Shown piece by piece: positions 16,769-25,558 of a DNA stretch of 33,878 nucleotides (its first letter is position 1; the number at the start of each line of letters is the position of its first letter). The stretch spans positions 1 to 33,878 of the forward strand of contig JBFLYD010000052.1 of NCBI GenBank assembly GCA_040756905.1, given 5' to 3'. Both the position numbers and the translations under genes were made by a program. This stretch comes from Acidobacteriota bacterium (lineage in GTDB: Bacteria; Acidobacteriota; Aminicenantia; JBFLYD01). Under the pieces are notes generated by a model. The model was given only the letters and a program-made list of their open reading frames with translations. It made no database searches and had not been told where the DNA came from.

Positions 16769-19354
16769 TTATTTAAGGACTTCTCTTAATAATTCTCCTA
16801 ATTGATTAATCTGATAAGGCTTTTGAATAAATCCATGGGCTCCTTCATCCAGAATTTCCTGCGCATATCCATCTTTACTGTAACCGGATGATATTATAAC
16901 TTTAACATCAGGATTTATCTTTTTAAGTTCAAGATATGTTTCTTTTCCAGATAATTTCGGCATAATGATATCGAGCAATACAAGATCAATCTTGTCCTTC
17001 TCATTTTTGTATATATTGATCGCTTCCATCCCATCCTTTGCAAGTATTACATCATATCCTAAAACCTTCAATATATCACTCGCAAGATCTCTGATTAACT
17101 CTTCATCATCAACCACGAGTATTCTCCCACTCCCACTTGAAATTGTTTCTTGTTTTTCTTCATTAAAGATTTTAATTTTTTCAGGAGAATTTAACAGGGC
17201 AGGAAAGTAAATTTTTACCGTAGTTCCCTTTCCCTCTTCACTTGCCACATCTATATATCCATCATGATTTTTTACAATTCCATAGACCATTGAAAGGCCC
17301 AATCCTGTACCATTTTCTTTTGTAGTAAAAAAAGGTTCAAATATCCGGGAAAGAATATCTCTATCCATACCAATTCCTGTATCTGAAATTGATATCATTA
17401 CATAATTTCCATGCTTTGAACCAACATGAGTTTTTGTAAATGCTTCATCAAGGTAAACATTTTCAGTTGCAATCAATAATTTACCTCCTTCAGGCATCGC
17501 TTCTCTCGCATTCATACAAACATTTAAAATTGATTGTTGAATTTGCCCGCTGGTTCCCTCTATTGAGGCTAAATTTTTATCGAGATTGGTTTTGATTTCG
17601 ATGGTTTTTTCAAAGGTTCTTAACAATATTTTTGTAACGTCAGAGATAATATCATTAACATTTATATTTTTTATCTCGTATTTTCCCTTCCTTGCAAACC
17701 CGAGAATTTGTTGTGTAAGTTCAGAAGCTCTTTCTGATGTTTTTTCTATTCTATCCAGTCGAGAATAAACAGGATGAGCTTTATCTACGTCCATTTTCGC
17801 AAGTTCTAAATTTCCTAAAATTACTTGAAGGATGTTGTTAAAATCATGGGCAATTCCACCAGCCAATGTTCCAAGGGCTTCCATCTTTCTTGCCTGGAAG
17901 AGATCTTCCTGAAGAATTTTGACTTCTTCTTCTGCCTTCTTTCTATGGGTTATATCTCTATAGATTGCAATTCCACCCCTGAATTTGTTTTCTATTAAAA
18001 CAGGAGAAGCAGTAAAATGAACAAAAACTGGCTCTCCATCTTTCCGATACCTTAAAGTTTCTACCTCTATTGTCTTAGAATGCTTTAATACTTCATTTGA
18101 AAATTTCTTTGCTTCTTCAATTCTATCCCCTCCTACAATCAAATCAAGCCTCTTTTCCTTTACTTCCTCTTCTTTCCATCCAAAAATTTTTTCAGCACCT
18201 TTGCTCCATCTTTTAATAATATTATTTTCATCAACGATTACTATCCCATCCACTGAGCTATTTATGAATGCATTGAGCAAAACTTGAGATTCTAATAGTT
18301 CTGAATAAAGCTTCTGAAAATTTTCATAGCTTTTTTCTTTTTCTCTTTCAGATTTAATCTTTTCTGCAATGTCTGAAACTATTGCCAATCTGTATATTCT
18401 ATCCTTTATCTTTATCTTGATATTTTTTACGTTTACATTTCTATACATTATGCTGCTATCCTTCTTTTGATGTCTGATGCCGAAGGTTGAAACAAAACCT
18501 TCCTGTGTTTTAATTTTCTGGATTATTTCCCTTACCATCTTAATATCTTCTGGAGGTATGATATCAAGAACACTCCTATTAAGAAGTTCCTCTTTTTCCC
18601 ACCCATATTTTTTTAATGCCATATCATTTACATCAATAATTCTGTAAGTTTCAGGGTCGAATATAAAAATTGAATCAGGAATTCCCTGGAAGAGAGTATA
18701 ATAATGAGATTCTATCTCATCTTTTTCTTTAATCCTATTGAGCATTCTTTGATAAGTTTCTAAAGATATTTTTGATTCAAACCTTATAAATTCCTCTGGA
18801 GGAATGTAGAAGAAATTTTCATAAGTATTTTCTCCAAGTATGAGGAGAGGGTGAGTATAGAGGATTTTAGCTAAAATATTCGGGGAAAACCTGGATTCAT
18901 TGTATTGACAGATGGCTGAAACAGGATATTGAAGAAAATAAAAATTAAGTTTTGACTCATATTCAATTATCTTTTCTAAATCTTCTAATTCTGCTAAAAC
19001 CCATGCCATTTCTACTACGATTCTTAAACCTGAATAATTCTCCTCCGATGCCTTTTTTACACTTTCTAAAAGAAATGGAATTATCTTCTCTGGATCAAAA
19101 AAACCATCCTTTAAATAAGTTTCTTTTTTTGTATAGAATATCAACTGTCCTTTTTCTATGGAGCTATTTATGTTTGTTCCTTTCTTTTTGAATGAATCTA
19201 TGATGTCTTGAACGCTATTTTCATCAGCGATATATATACATTTTTCATTTCTTTCGAGACCTTCTTTTATAAAAGGAATTATTACAGACATCTGCTCTTT
19301 TTTATTCTTGTAAATGAAACATACATGAGAGCCTGATTTAATTTTTTGACTCAT
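16769..19354 (-). CDS. Hybrid histidine kinase: MEDS-PAS-PAS-HisKA-HATPase-REC
   Basis: A cytoplasmic hybrid kinase of 861 residues with no membrane helices. Residues about 5-190 are a MEDS sensory domain (HVCFIYKNKKEQMSVIIPFI at the start and ENYSGLRIVVEMAW in the middle), as in DcmR-type regulators. Two PAS domains follow (about 215-335, with PDSIFIFDPETYRIIDVND; about 355-475, with DGIVIVDENNIIKRWSKGAE). The dimerisation helix has GGIAHDFNNIL (His 503). The ATPase shows NVCMNAREAMPEGG, DTGIGMD, and FFTTKENGTGLGLSMVYGIV. A C-terminal receiver (about 735-861) has the acceptor Asp 795 in LVLLDIIMPK. No dedicated output regulator is adjacent. A 16-bp tandem repeat sits just before the start codon. 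Confidence 0.94.
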   Translation of the reverse strand: MSQKIKSGSHVCFIYKNKKEQMSVIIPFIKEGLERNEKCIYIADENSVQDIIDSFKKKGTNINSSIEKGQLIFYTKKETYLKDGFFDPEKIIPFLLESVKKASEENYSGLRIVVEMAWVLAELEDLEKIIEYESKLNFYFLQYPVSAICQYNESRFSPNILAKILYTHPLLILGENTYENFFYIPPEEFIRFESKISLETYQRMLNRIKEKDEIESHYYTLFQGIPDSIFIFDPETYRIIDVNDMALKKYGWEKEELLNRSVLDIIPPEDIKMVREIIQKIKTQEGFVSTFGIRHQKKDSSIMYRNVNVKNIKIKIKDRIYRLAIVSDIAEKIKSEREKEKSYENFQKLYSELLESQVLLNAFINSSVDGIVIVDENNIIKRWSKGAEKIFGWKEEEVKEKRLDLIVGGDRIEEAKKFSNEVLKHSKTIEVETLRYRKDGEPVFVHFTASPVLIENKFRGGIAIYRDITHRKKAEEEVKILQEDLFQARKMEALGTLAGGIAHDFNNILQVILGNLELAKMDVDKAHPVYSRLDRIEKTSERASELTQQILGFARKGKYEIKNINVNDIISDVTKILLRTFEKTIEIKTNLDKNLASIEGTSGQIQQSILNVCMNAREAMPEGGKLLIATENVYLDEAFTKTHVGSKHGNYVMISISDTGIGMDRDILSRIFEPFFTTKENGTGLGLSMVYGIVKNHDGYIDVASEEGKGTTVKIYFPALLNSPEKIKIFNEEKQETISSGSGRILVVDDEELIRDLASDILKVLGYDVILAKDGMEAINIYKNEKDKIDLVLLDIIMPKLSGKETYLELKKINPDVKVIISSGYSKDGYAQEILDEGAHGFIQKPYQINQLGELLREVLK

Positions 19355-19363
19355 TCTTATTTA

Positions 19364-19395
19364 TATATAATAAATTTTATATATAATAAATTTAA
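19364..19395. repeat. Perfect 16-bp tandem duplication upstream of the hybrid kinase
   Basis: TATATATAATAAATTT occurs twice head-to-tail (19364-19379 and 19380-19395), 9 bases before the kinase start codon. Read in the gene's direction each copy is AAATTTATTATATATA, so each could offer a -10-like box. No Shine-Dalgarno site is visible between the repeat and the ATG. Confidence 0.7.
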
Positions 19396-19446
19396 ATTTT
19401 TACCTCTAAATTTCCTTTCATATCTATCATATTTAAAATTCTCATT

Positions 19447-20496
19447 TCAAGAAAAATCAAAAACTTCCCAGATGGTTAATCCTTCAGGGCTCAGGAGCAC
19501 AGGAATCTGATTAAATTCAGGGGATAATTTCTCAATTTCTTGAATCATTTCTCTTTTTTTTAACCTATCAAAATCTGACAATATCGTCAATGAACCTCCA
19601 TCGCCTCCAGCTCCGTTCACTTTCCATCCCAGAGCTTTATATTCCTTTGCAATTTCAATTACGCTTTCTGCCTTTTTTGAAATTAAATCAGAGTGGAGCT
19701 CTCTCTGGACTTCTGTGTTTTCTATCATTACTTTACCAAATGAAACAAAATCACCCTTACATAAGAAATCTCTTCCTCTATCTACAAATCTTCTCAGTTT
19801 TTCCATCAAGGGGTTATCCGGACCAAGATCTTTTAGATTTTCAATCACTTTTTTATGCATTTCAGAGGATTTATGGGCTTCTCCAAGGAATATAAGAGAA
19901 AGCCGATTTTCCAGTTCTAATCTTATTGAATCAGATAAAGTGAGATTTGAAACATTAGCATGAGGGTATTTATACATGTCTATATAACATATCCCTCCAA
20001 GTGCCGAACAAATCTGATCCTGAATCCCACTTTGAAGTTTGAGTTTTTCTGTCTCAAGATAATGGGCTAAATAAGCAACTTTATAGGGAGATAATTTTTT
20101 CTCTGTTAAATAATTTAGAGCTCCTAAAAGGGAAACTGAAACAGCTGCAGAAGTTCCTGTTGAAGAACCTGCAGGAACGCTTGAAAAAATATTTATTTCA
20201 AGGAATAAATAATCTGGAATTTTTACTATATCAAATGCAGCTTCGAGCATCGGATTTTTTGAATAAGTAATCTCATCAGGATTTAACAAAAAAGTCTCAT
20301 GAAAATTTTCTTGATGTATAATAACCCTTTCTTTAGTTTTTTGCTCGTTTAGAAAGACTTTTATCTGAACTTCAACTCCTGGAGATACAGCAATGTTCAG
20401 TACTTTTCCGTGTTCTGCAAACCATGTATCAGTCCACCCTCCTATATCATTTATCCTTATCGGTGCTCTTGAATTTATAATTTTTATCAATTTCAT
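19447..20496 (-). CDS. GHMP-family sugar kinase (heptose-7-phosphate / fucose kinase type)
   Basis: 349 residues, normal for a stand-alone GHMP sugar kinase. The N-terminal sugar-binding motif is RAPIRINDIGGWTDTWF (the equivalent of the galactokinase signature). The ATP motif is SSVPAGSSTGTSAAVSVSLL (motif 2), followed by SGIQDQICSALGG and the C-terminal motif 3 GAGGDGGSL. The arrangement is closest to D-glycero-D-manno-heptose 7-phosphate kinase and fucokinase-type proteins. It phosphorylates a sugar or sugar phosphate with ATP; which one cannot be told. It lies 184 bases after the sugar importer genes in the same direction, with a palindromic element between, so it may act on the imported sugar. 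No ribosome-binding site is evident and the start is the first Met. Confidence 0.85.
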   Translation of the reverse strand: MKLIKIINSRAPIRINDIGGWTDTWFAEHGKVLNIAVSPGVEVQIKVFLNEQKTKERVIIHQENFHETFLLNPDEITYSKNPMLEAAFDIVKIPDYLFLEINIFSSVPAGSSTGTSAAVSVSLLGALNYLTEKKLSPYKVAYLAHYLETEKLKLQSGIQDQICSALGGICYIDMYKYPHANVSNLTLSDSIRLELENRLSLIFLGEAHKSSEMHKKVIENLKDLGPDNPLMEKLRRFVDRGRDFLCKGDFVSFGKVMIENTEVQRELHSDLISKKAESVIEIAKEYKALGWKVNGAGGDGGSLTILSDFDRLKKREMIQEIEKLSPEFNQIPVLLSPEGLTIWEVFDFS

Positions 20497-20509
20497 TCTA
20501 TATGAAACA

Positions 20510-20658
20510 TAATACGAACGCCCTAATATTTGTTACATCTTACTCGTTTTCCCCCTCACCCCCGTATCAAGTACGGGGCAGGCTTCAATCCTCTCCCCTC
20601 AGGGGAGAGGGAGGGGTGAGGGGACAGGAATGCATCAGAATTAAATGCGTTTGTATTA
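20510..20658. repeat. Palindromic MITE-like element D
   Basis: The ends are TAATACGAACGC (20510-20521) and the near-complement GCGTTTGTATTA (20647-20658), 11 of 12 pairing. The core holds CCCCTCACCCC against GGGGTGAGGGG, and CTCTCCCCTC next to AGGGGAGAG. The terminal motif is shared with the two elements at 32278-32424 and 32421-32576, but the core is different. It fills the gap between the sugar permease and the GHMP kinase. Its outward end lies 13 bases from the kinase start codon and carries a TATTAT. Confidence 0.65.
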
Positions 20659-20680
20659 GTTTTAAAATATCTTTTCATGA

Positions 20681-21694
20681 TTATAACTCCTTTCTATATC
20701 TCAATTGGTCTATCGTTACTGCAATAACAATTATTGAACCGATAATTATTTCCTGGATATAATTTGGCCAGCCAACCATTGTGGAGCCATTTCTCAGAAA
20801 AGCCATTATAAAAACTCCAATCATTGAACCGAGAACACTACCCTCACCTCCCCTGAGACTTCCACCGCCGATTACAACTGCAGCTATCACATCCAGCTCG
20901 ATTCCGATGGCAACTGTGGGGTCTCCCACTGTAAGTCTTGAAAATTCCATAACTCCAGCCAATCCTGTTAAAAACCCTGAAAATGTATATATCAGTATCT
21001 TTACCTTATTAACTCTGATCCCGCATAAGCGAGCTGTTATTTCATTCGAACCAATCGCAAATGTATGTCTTCCAAAAACTGAATGTTTAAGCACTAAAGC
21101 AATAAATATAGCAAGGATCAGGGTTATCCAGATCCCAGGCGAGAGCAAAAGCCATGAGGGATCTGGATATTTTGTCATTAATTGGTTTATCCAAGTCAAC
21201 GGAGCATCAATCTTTTGGTTCCCTGCAATCCACTTTGCTATTCCCCTTGCTATTCCAAGCATTCCAAGGGTAACGATAAAAGGAACTATTTTAAAAGATG
21301 TTATTAACACACCGTTTCCAAATCCGATTATTCCTCCAGTTAATATTCCTAAAAGAATTGATAGAAAAGGATTTAAACCTGACTTGATTGCATATGCGAT
21401 TACAACGCTTGAAAGAGCAATCGATGAGCCAACGGATAGATCAATTCCTCCGCTTATTATAATCATCGTCATTCCCAGAGCGCATAAAGCTACAATAACT
21501 GATTGAGTTGTAACACTCTTTAAATTTGAAAACCTTAAAAATCTATCCTGAACCTCGGGAATCATCGCAAAAATAAGGATAATCAGGAGCAACCCTAAAA
21601 AAGGACCCAAAAAACTTAATAAACGGGAAATTTTATCAGGGGTAATTAGAGGCTTGCGCAATCTTATCTCCGGGGTTTTGTTTTTAGAGAGCAT
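20681..21694 (-). CDS. Sugar ABC transporter permease (RbsC type)
   Basis: A 337-residue integral membrane permease with about eight to ten hydrophobic segments. Family marks are ALGMTMIIISGGIDLSVGS near the first third, NGVLITSFKIVPFIVTLGML, RHTFAIGSNEITARLCGI (the coupling-loop region contacting the ATPase) and VIGGGSLRGGEGSVLGSMIG near the end. It is transcribed after the ATPase with a 6-base gap. It moves a monosaccharide inward together with the RbsA- and RbsB-type partners; ribose, xylose, galactose and related sugars all use this family. Confidence 0.95.
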   Translation of the reverse strand: MLSKNKTPEIRLRKPLITPDKISRLLSFLGPFLGLLLIILIFAMIPEVQDRFLRFSNLKSVTTQSVIVALCALGMTMIIISGGIDLSVGSSIALSSVVIAYAIKSGLNPFLSILLGILTGGIIGFGNGVLITSFKIVPFIVTLGMLGIARGIAKWIAGNQKIDAPLTWINQLMTKYPDPSWLLLSPGIWITLILAIFIALVLKHSVFGRHTFAIGSNEITARLCGIRVNKVKILIYTFSGFLTGLAGVMEFSRLTVGDPTVAIGIELDVIAAVVIGGGSLRGGEGSVLGSMIGVFIMAFLRNGSTMVGWPNYIQEIIIGSIIVIAVTIDQLRYRKEL

Positions 21695-21700
21695 CTTTGT

Positions 21701-23227
21701 TTAAAATTGATTTACGGTCTGATGATAAGGCTTTCCAATACTTGCAATAATCATGATTTCGTGCTCATCCCATTCATCGGCAAATCTTATCTCAACTATT
21801 TTTCCCCTGTGCATTACTGCAACCCGATTGCAGATTCCAAGAAGTTCTGGAATGTATGAACTCACAAAAATTATTGCCTTTCCTTTATTAGCCAATTCTC
21901 CTATGATTTTATAAATCTGAACCTTAGATTTTACATCAATCCCCCGGGTAGGTTCATCGAGCAGGAGAATGTCCGAATCAGTATGGAGGAGCCGTGCAAT
22001 TGCAACTTTTTGTTGATTTCCCCCTGAAAGATCCGATGTTTTCTGATCAGATCCAGTGACATTTATCTCCAGTTTTTCAATCCATCTATTTACATATTCC
22101 CTTTGTTTTTTTAAATTTATCCATCCAAATTTTGCGTATGGCCTAAAATAGCTCAAAGTTATATTATCAGCAACAGTTCTTGATAAAGCCAGTCCTTCCT
22201 CTTTCCTGTTTTCACTGAGATATCCTACTCCATTCAACAGCATTTCTCGAGGATAAACTTTGCTAAAGGAAATCCCAAGAATTTTAATTTTTCCTGATTT
22301 TATAGGCTCAAGACCATAAATGGTCTTTAACATTTCAGTTCGTCCGGCTCCAATCAATCCTGTGATACCTAAAATCTCCCCTTTATGAAGAGAAAGGTTT
22401 ACATTTTCAGGAAATTTCCTTCCACAGAGAGAATCCAGTTCAAGAACACTTACTCCTGTTTCAGGTTGAATTCTGGGGAACATCTCATCGAGCTTTCTTC
22501 CTAACATCATTCCTATAAGATCCTCTATAGAGGTATTTTCTATAATTCCATTGCCTGCATTTCTTCCATCCCTTAAAACTGTGTATCTATCAGCCACTTT
22601 TTTTATTTCCTCTAAAAAATGACTTATGTAAATAATGCTTATCCCTTCTTTTTTTAGCTCTTTTATTATTTTGAAAAGATTCTCCATATCATCACCAGAT
22701 AAACTGCTTGTTGGTTCATCCATGACGATAATTTTTGATTTAAGAACAAGAGCTCTTGCTATTTCAATTATCTGTTGAGCGCTGAGACTTAACTTATAGA
22801 CCGGAACATCGAGAGAAATTTCTGAATGTCTTAAAATTTCAAGGATACTTTTCACCTTATTTCTCATAATAGTGCGTTTTAAAAACCCTGAAGTATTTTC
22901 TTCAATCCCGAGCATTATATTTTCTATAGCATTTAAGTGAGGAGCAAGGTTTAATTCCTGGTAAATCATAGAGATTCCATATTTCCTCGCTTCAATCGGA
23001 TTCTCCAGTTTGAATAATTTATCTTCCAAAAATATTTTTCCTGAATCAGGTCTTAAAGCTCCACTTAAAATTTTCATCAATGTGCTTTTTCCTGCTCCGT
23101 TTTCACCAATTAAAGCATGGATCTCCCCTTTTTTCAGTTTAAAATCAACTTCATTTAAAGCAACTGTGGAACCAAATCTTTTGGAGATTTTCTCCATTTT
23201 CAATATAAATGAATTATGATCAGGCAT
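21701..23227 (-). CDS. Sugar ABC transporter ATP-binding protein, two ABC domains (RbsA type)
   Basis: 508 residues, the usual length of RbsA/MglA/XylG. The first ABC domain has Walker A GENGAGKST, signature LSLSAQQIIEIARAL, Walker B IIVMDEPTSSLS and switch ISHF. The second has the degenerate Walker-A-like GLIGAGRTEMLKTIYG, signature DLSGGNQQKVAIARLL, Walker B ILLLDEPTRGIDVKSK and VSSY. One chain therefore forms both nucleotide-binding sites of the importer. It begins 4 bases after the binding protein. It contains GVGYLSENRKEEGL, a conserved block of sugar-type tandem ATPases. Confidence 0.97.
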   Translation of the reverse strand: MPDHNSFILKMEKISKRFGSTVALNEVDFKLKKGEIHALIGENGAGKSTLMKILSGALRPDSGKIFLEDKLFKLENPIEARKYGISMIYQELNLAPHLNAIENIMLGIEENTSGFLKRTIMRNKVKSILEILRHSEISLDVPVYKLSLSAQQIIEIARALVLKSKIIVMDEPTSSLSGDDMENLFKIIKELKKEGISIIYISHFLEEIKKVADRYTVLRDGRNAGNGIIENTSIEDLIGMMLGRKLDEMFPRIQPETGVSVLELDSLCGRKFPENVNLSLHKGEILGITGLIGAGRTEMLKTIYGLEPIKSGKIKILGISFSKVYPREMLLNGVGYLSENRKEEGLALSRTVADNITLSYFRPYAKFGWINLKKQREYVNRWIEKLEINVTGSDQKTSDLSGGNQQKVAIARLLHTDSDILLLDEPTRGIDVKSKVQIYKIIGELANKGKAIIFVSSYIPELLGICNRVAVMHRGKIVEIRFADEWDEHEIMIIASIGKPYHQTVNQF

Positions 23228-23231
23228 GAAA

Positions 23232-24257
23232 CTATTTTTTAAAATAAGATGTTAAATCAGGAAGCAATAAGTTTTTTATTTCAGGCTGTTCCATGTTTTT
23301 TTTCGTCGCTAAATAAACACCAGTGTCGATTCTTTTTTCAATATCTTGATTTCGAAGGTAAGATACAATTCTTTTCACCCCCAGATATCCCATTTTAAAA
23401 GGATTTTGAAGAACAAGACCATGAATATGACCCTGTTTTAAACCCTCGACGAGTTTCTCACTACTGTCAAATCCAACAAATTTAATCTTCCCGGCTAACT
23501 TTGCTTCTTGAAGAGCTCGCAGGGCTCCAAAAGTAGTCGATTCATTCGGACAGAAAATCCCCTCAACTTCAGGATACCGATTTAATATATTTTCAAGTAA
23601 TCTATAAGAAGTCTCAGTGGTAGAACCTCCATATTGATCCTTTGAGAGAAATTCAATTTTGGAAAACTCTTTATTCATTGTATCGAGGAAACCCTTTTCT
23701 CTTTCATTTGTGCTTGCTGAACCTTCCTGATAACGTATCAGAAATATCTTTCCCTTTCCATTTAGAATCTCTCCGAGTCTTCTTGCTGCAATTACTCCTC
23801 CTTTATAATTGTCAGTGGCTATAAAACTCACAAAATCCTCTCCCTGAAGAGCAGAGTCTATTATAACCACGGGAATCTTTGCCTTTTTTGCTTCTCGAAC
23901 AGGCATCATCAATGCGCGGTCATCCAGGGGGGCAAGTACAATTCCATCAATACCACGGCTAATAAAGTCCTCTATGACAGTAATCTGTTGTTCTCTATCA
24001 TCTTCCTTTTGAGGTCCTTTCCAGAAAATTTCAACATCAAGTTCTCTCGCAGCTTTTAAAGCTCCAGCATGAACAGATTTCCAGAATTCGTGAGTTGTCC
24101 CTTTTGGTATAACAGCGATCTGCAGTTTCTTTGTCTGTGATTCTTTCATGCATCCAGTAATGCCTGTAAGCAAAAAACCAAGGAAGATTGTCAGAATGAA
24201 AAAAATGAAGCAATTAAATAATTTTAAAGATAATTTAGTCGATGTTCTTTTTGTCAC
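23232..24257 (-). CDS. Sugar-binding lipoprotein of the ABC importer (RbsB type)
   Basis: 341 residues from a GTG start. The positively charged beginning, hydrophobic stretch and lipobox TGITGC predict lipidation at Cys about 32, unusual compared with the free periplasmic RbsB of E. coli. The mature part is a type I periplasmic binding fold (Peripla_BP_4): IAVIPKGTTHEFWKSVHAGA, ISRGIDGIVLAPLDD, IPVVIIDSALQGEDFVSFIATDNYKGG, FCPNESTTFGALRAL, VGFDSSE and LVLQNPFKMGYLGV. These are substrate-cleft and hinge positions typical of sugar binders. It is the first gene of the importer operon. Confidence 0.94.
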   Translation of the reverse strand: MTKRTSTKLSLKLFNCFIFFILTIFLGFLLTGITGCMKESQTKKLQIAVIPKGTTHEFWKSVHAGALKAARELDVEIFWKGPQKEDDREQQITVIEDFISRGIDGIVLAPLDDRALMMPVREAKKAKIPVVIIDSALQGEDFVSFIATDNYKGGVIAARRLGEILNGKGKIFLIRYQEGSASTNEREKGFLDTMNKEFSKIEFLSKDQYGGSTTETSYRLLENILNRYPEVEGIFCPNESTTFGALRALQEAKLAGKIKFVGFDSSEKLVEGLKQGHIHGLVLQNPFKMGYLGVKRIVSYLRNQDIEKRIDTGVYLATKKNMEQPEIKNLLLPDLTSYFKK

Positions 24258-24268
24258 AATAAAATAAA

Positions 24269-24295
24269 ATTATAATTAATATTTTTTCATGTCAA
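24269..24295 (-). promoter_or_regulatory. Strong candidate promoter of the sugar importer operon
   Basis: On the minus strand a perfect TTGACA (24290-24295), a 15-bp spacer and a perfect TATAAT (24269-24274). TAATTT with a 17-bp spacer overlaps. The GTG start codon of the binding protein lies only 11 bases beyond the -10 box, so the leader would be about 5 bases. Confidence 0.6.
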
Positions 24296-24330
24296 CTTTA
24301 TTCAAAGAAATCTCTGAAAAAGTTCCTCTT

Positions 24331-24450
24331 TGTCACCCTGAACTATGTGCTGAACTTGTTTCAGTATCGTTTCAGGGTCTTGTAACACATTGTTTTTATT
24401 AGATGCTGAAATGATCCTGAAATAAATTCAGGACATGGTTCAGCATGACA
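24331..24450. repeat. Long imperfect hairpin element F
   Basis: Arms of about 50 bases pair at about 40 positions around a loop near 24380-24400. The outermost arm is TGTCACCCTGAAC against GTTCAGCATGACA. Within the arms TTTCAG/CTGAA units recur. There is no open frame of note. It sits between the alcohol dehydrogenase stop and the importer promoter and could end transcription or be a dispersed repeat; no typical U-tract follows. Confidence 0.65.
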
Positions 24451-24479
24451 TTTTGCTCCTTTTCATTAGTTTTCTGTCC

Positions 24480-25475
24480 CTAAATTTGAAGGACTCCGGC
24501 GCCGTTTATTTTTCCGTGTTTCAGGAGAGTAAGAGCATGGTTTGCCTGCTCTAAAGGGAATACTTGAACCTCTGGATGAACCGGAACTTTTCTTGCAATC
24601 TCAAGAAAATCAATAACATCTTGTCTCGTACTGTTCGCAACACTCTTAATACTTCTTTCATTATAGATTAACTTATACTCTATTCCAGGAATTGGACTCA
24701 TGTATATACCAGCAAGAGCTAATGTTCCTCCTTTTTTGAGTATTTTCAAAGCTTCGATTACAATATCTCCAGCTGGTGCAAAAATTATTCCGCTTTCGAT
24801 GGAGTCAGGAGGTTTATCATTTATTGTTCCTGTCCATTCAGCACCTAACTTTTCTGCCATCTTCCTGTGCTTTTCGCTTCTTGAAAAAACAAATACCCTG
24901 CAATTTAGATATTTTGCTACCTGAATTACTATGTGTGCTGATGCTCCAAATCCGAATAGACCTAAAATGCTTCCTTCTCTTACATTACTCAATCTCAAAG
25001 CCCGAAATCCTATAACTCCAGCACAAAAAAGAGGAGCAGTTTTTATATCGACAAACTCCTCTGGAACTTTATATGCAAAATCTTCTGAAACAACTGTATA
25101 TTCAGAGTACCCTCCATCCACATGATATCCTGTAAACTTTGCACCATCGCACAAATTTTCCATCCCATTTTTACAGTAATAACATCTCCCGCAGGTTGAG
25201 TTTAACCATGGAATTCCAACCCTATCTCCTTCTTTAAATTTTTTAACCCCATTTCCCATTTTATCCACAATTCCTATTATTTGATGTCCTGGAATAACAG
25301 GTATTTTTTTCAAAGGAAGGTCTCCTTTAACTATATGAAGGTCAGTATGACAGATACCACAATAGGAAATTTTCACCCGAATTTCCCTATTTTCAGGAAC
25401 TGGTTCTGAAATTTCTACAATCTCTAAAGGATTTTCCTCTATGGGCTTTTGTTTTTTGAGTATGGCCGCTCTCAT
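24480..25475 (-). CDS. Zinc-dependent alcohol dehydrogenase (MDR superfamily)
   Basis: About 331 residues using the ATG at 25475 (MRAAILKK), which has AGAAGACAGAGG in front. An upstream in-frame ATG at 25517 adds 14 unlikely residues. The catalytic zinc site has YCGICHTDLHIVKGDLP and GHQIIGIV. The structural zinc cysteines are all present in CGRCYYCKNGMENLC. NAD(P) is bound by GLFGFGASAHIVIQVAK. The C-terminal part includes GGTLALAGIYMSPIPG. It oxidises an alcohol or reduces an aldehyde. It lies upstream of the importer on the same strand, 222 bases away and separated by a hairpin and a promoter, so co-regulation is uncertain. The class resembles broad-range AdhA-type enzymes. Confidence 0.92.
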   Translation of the reverse strand: MRAAILKKQKPIEENPLEIVEISEPVPENREIRVKISYCGICHTDLHIVKGDLPLKKIPVIPGHQIIGIVDKMGNGVKKFKEGDRVGIPWLNSTCGRCYYCKNGMENLCDGAKFTGYHVDGGYSEYTVVSEDFAYKVPEEFVDIKTAPLFCAGVIGFRALRLSNVREGSILGLFGFGASAHIVIQVAKYLNCRVFVFSRSEKHRKMAEKLGAEWTGTINDKPPDSIESGIIFAPAGDIVIEALKILKKGGTLALAGIYMSPIPGIEYKLIYNERSIKSVANSTRQDVIDFLEIARKVPVHPEVQVFPLEQANHALTLLKHGKINGAGVLQI

Positions 25476-25558
25476 CCTCTGTCTTCTTCCCCGATGTGAT
25501 TGGCTATCACACTCCAACTGATGAAAATATAATGTTTCTGGAAATTATTTCATATCTT

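Noticed and set aside
20497-20680. Insertion sequence remnant with transposase
   Set aside because: No transposase-like reading frame is present; only terminal repeats and a palindromic core.
20781-21506. 241-codon open frame on the plus strand
   Set aside because: It is the antisense shadow of the RbsC-type permease, whose motifs are clear on the other strand; the plus-strand product is Pro/Ile-rich with no family features.
24258-24479. Riboswitch upstream of the sugar importer
   Set aside because: The candidate promoter lies between the hairpin and the start codon, so the hairpin would not be in the leader of that message; no known riboswitch core was recognised.
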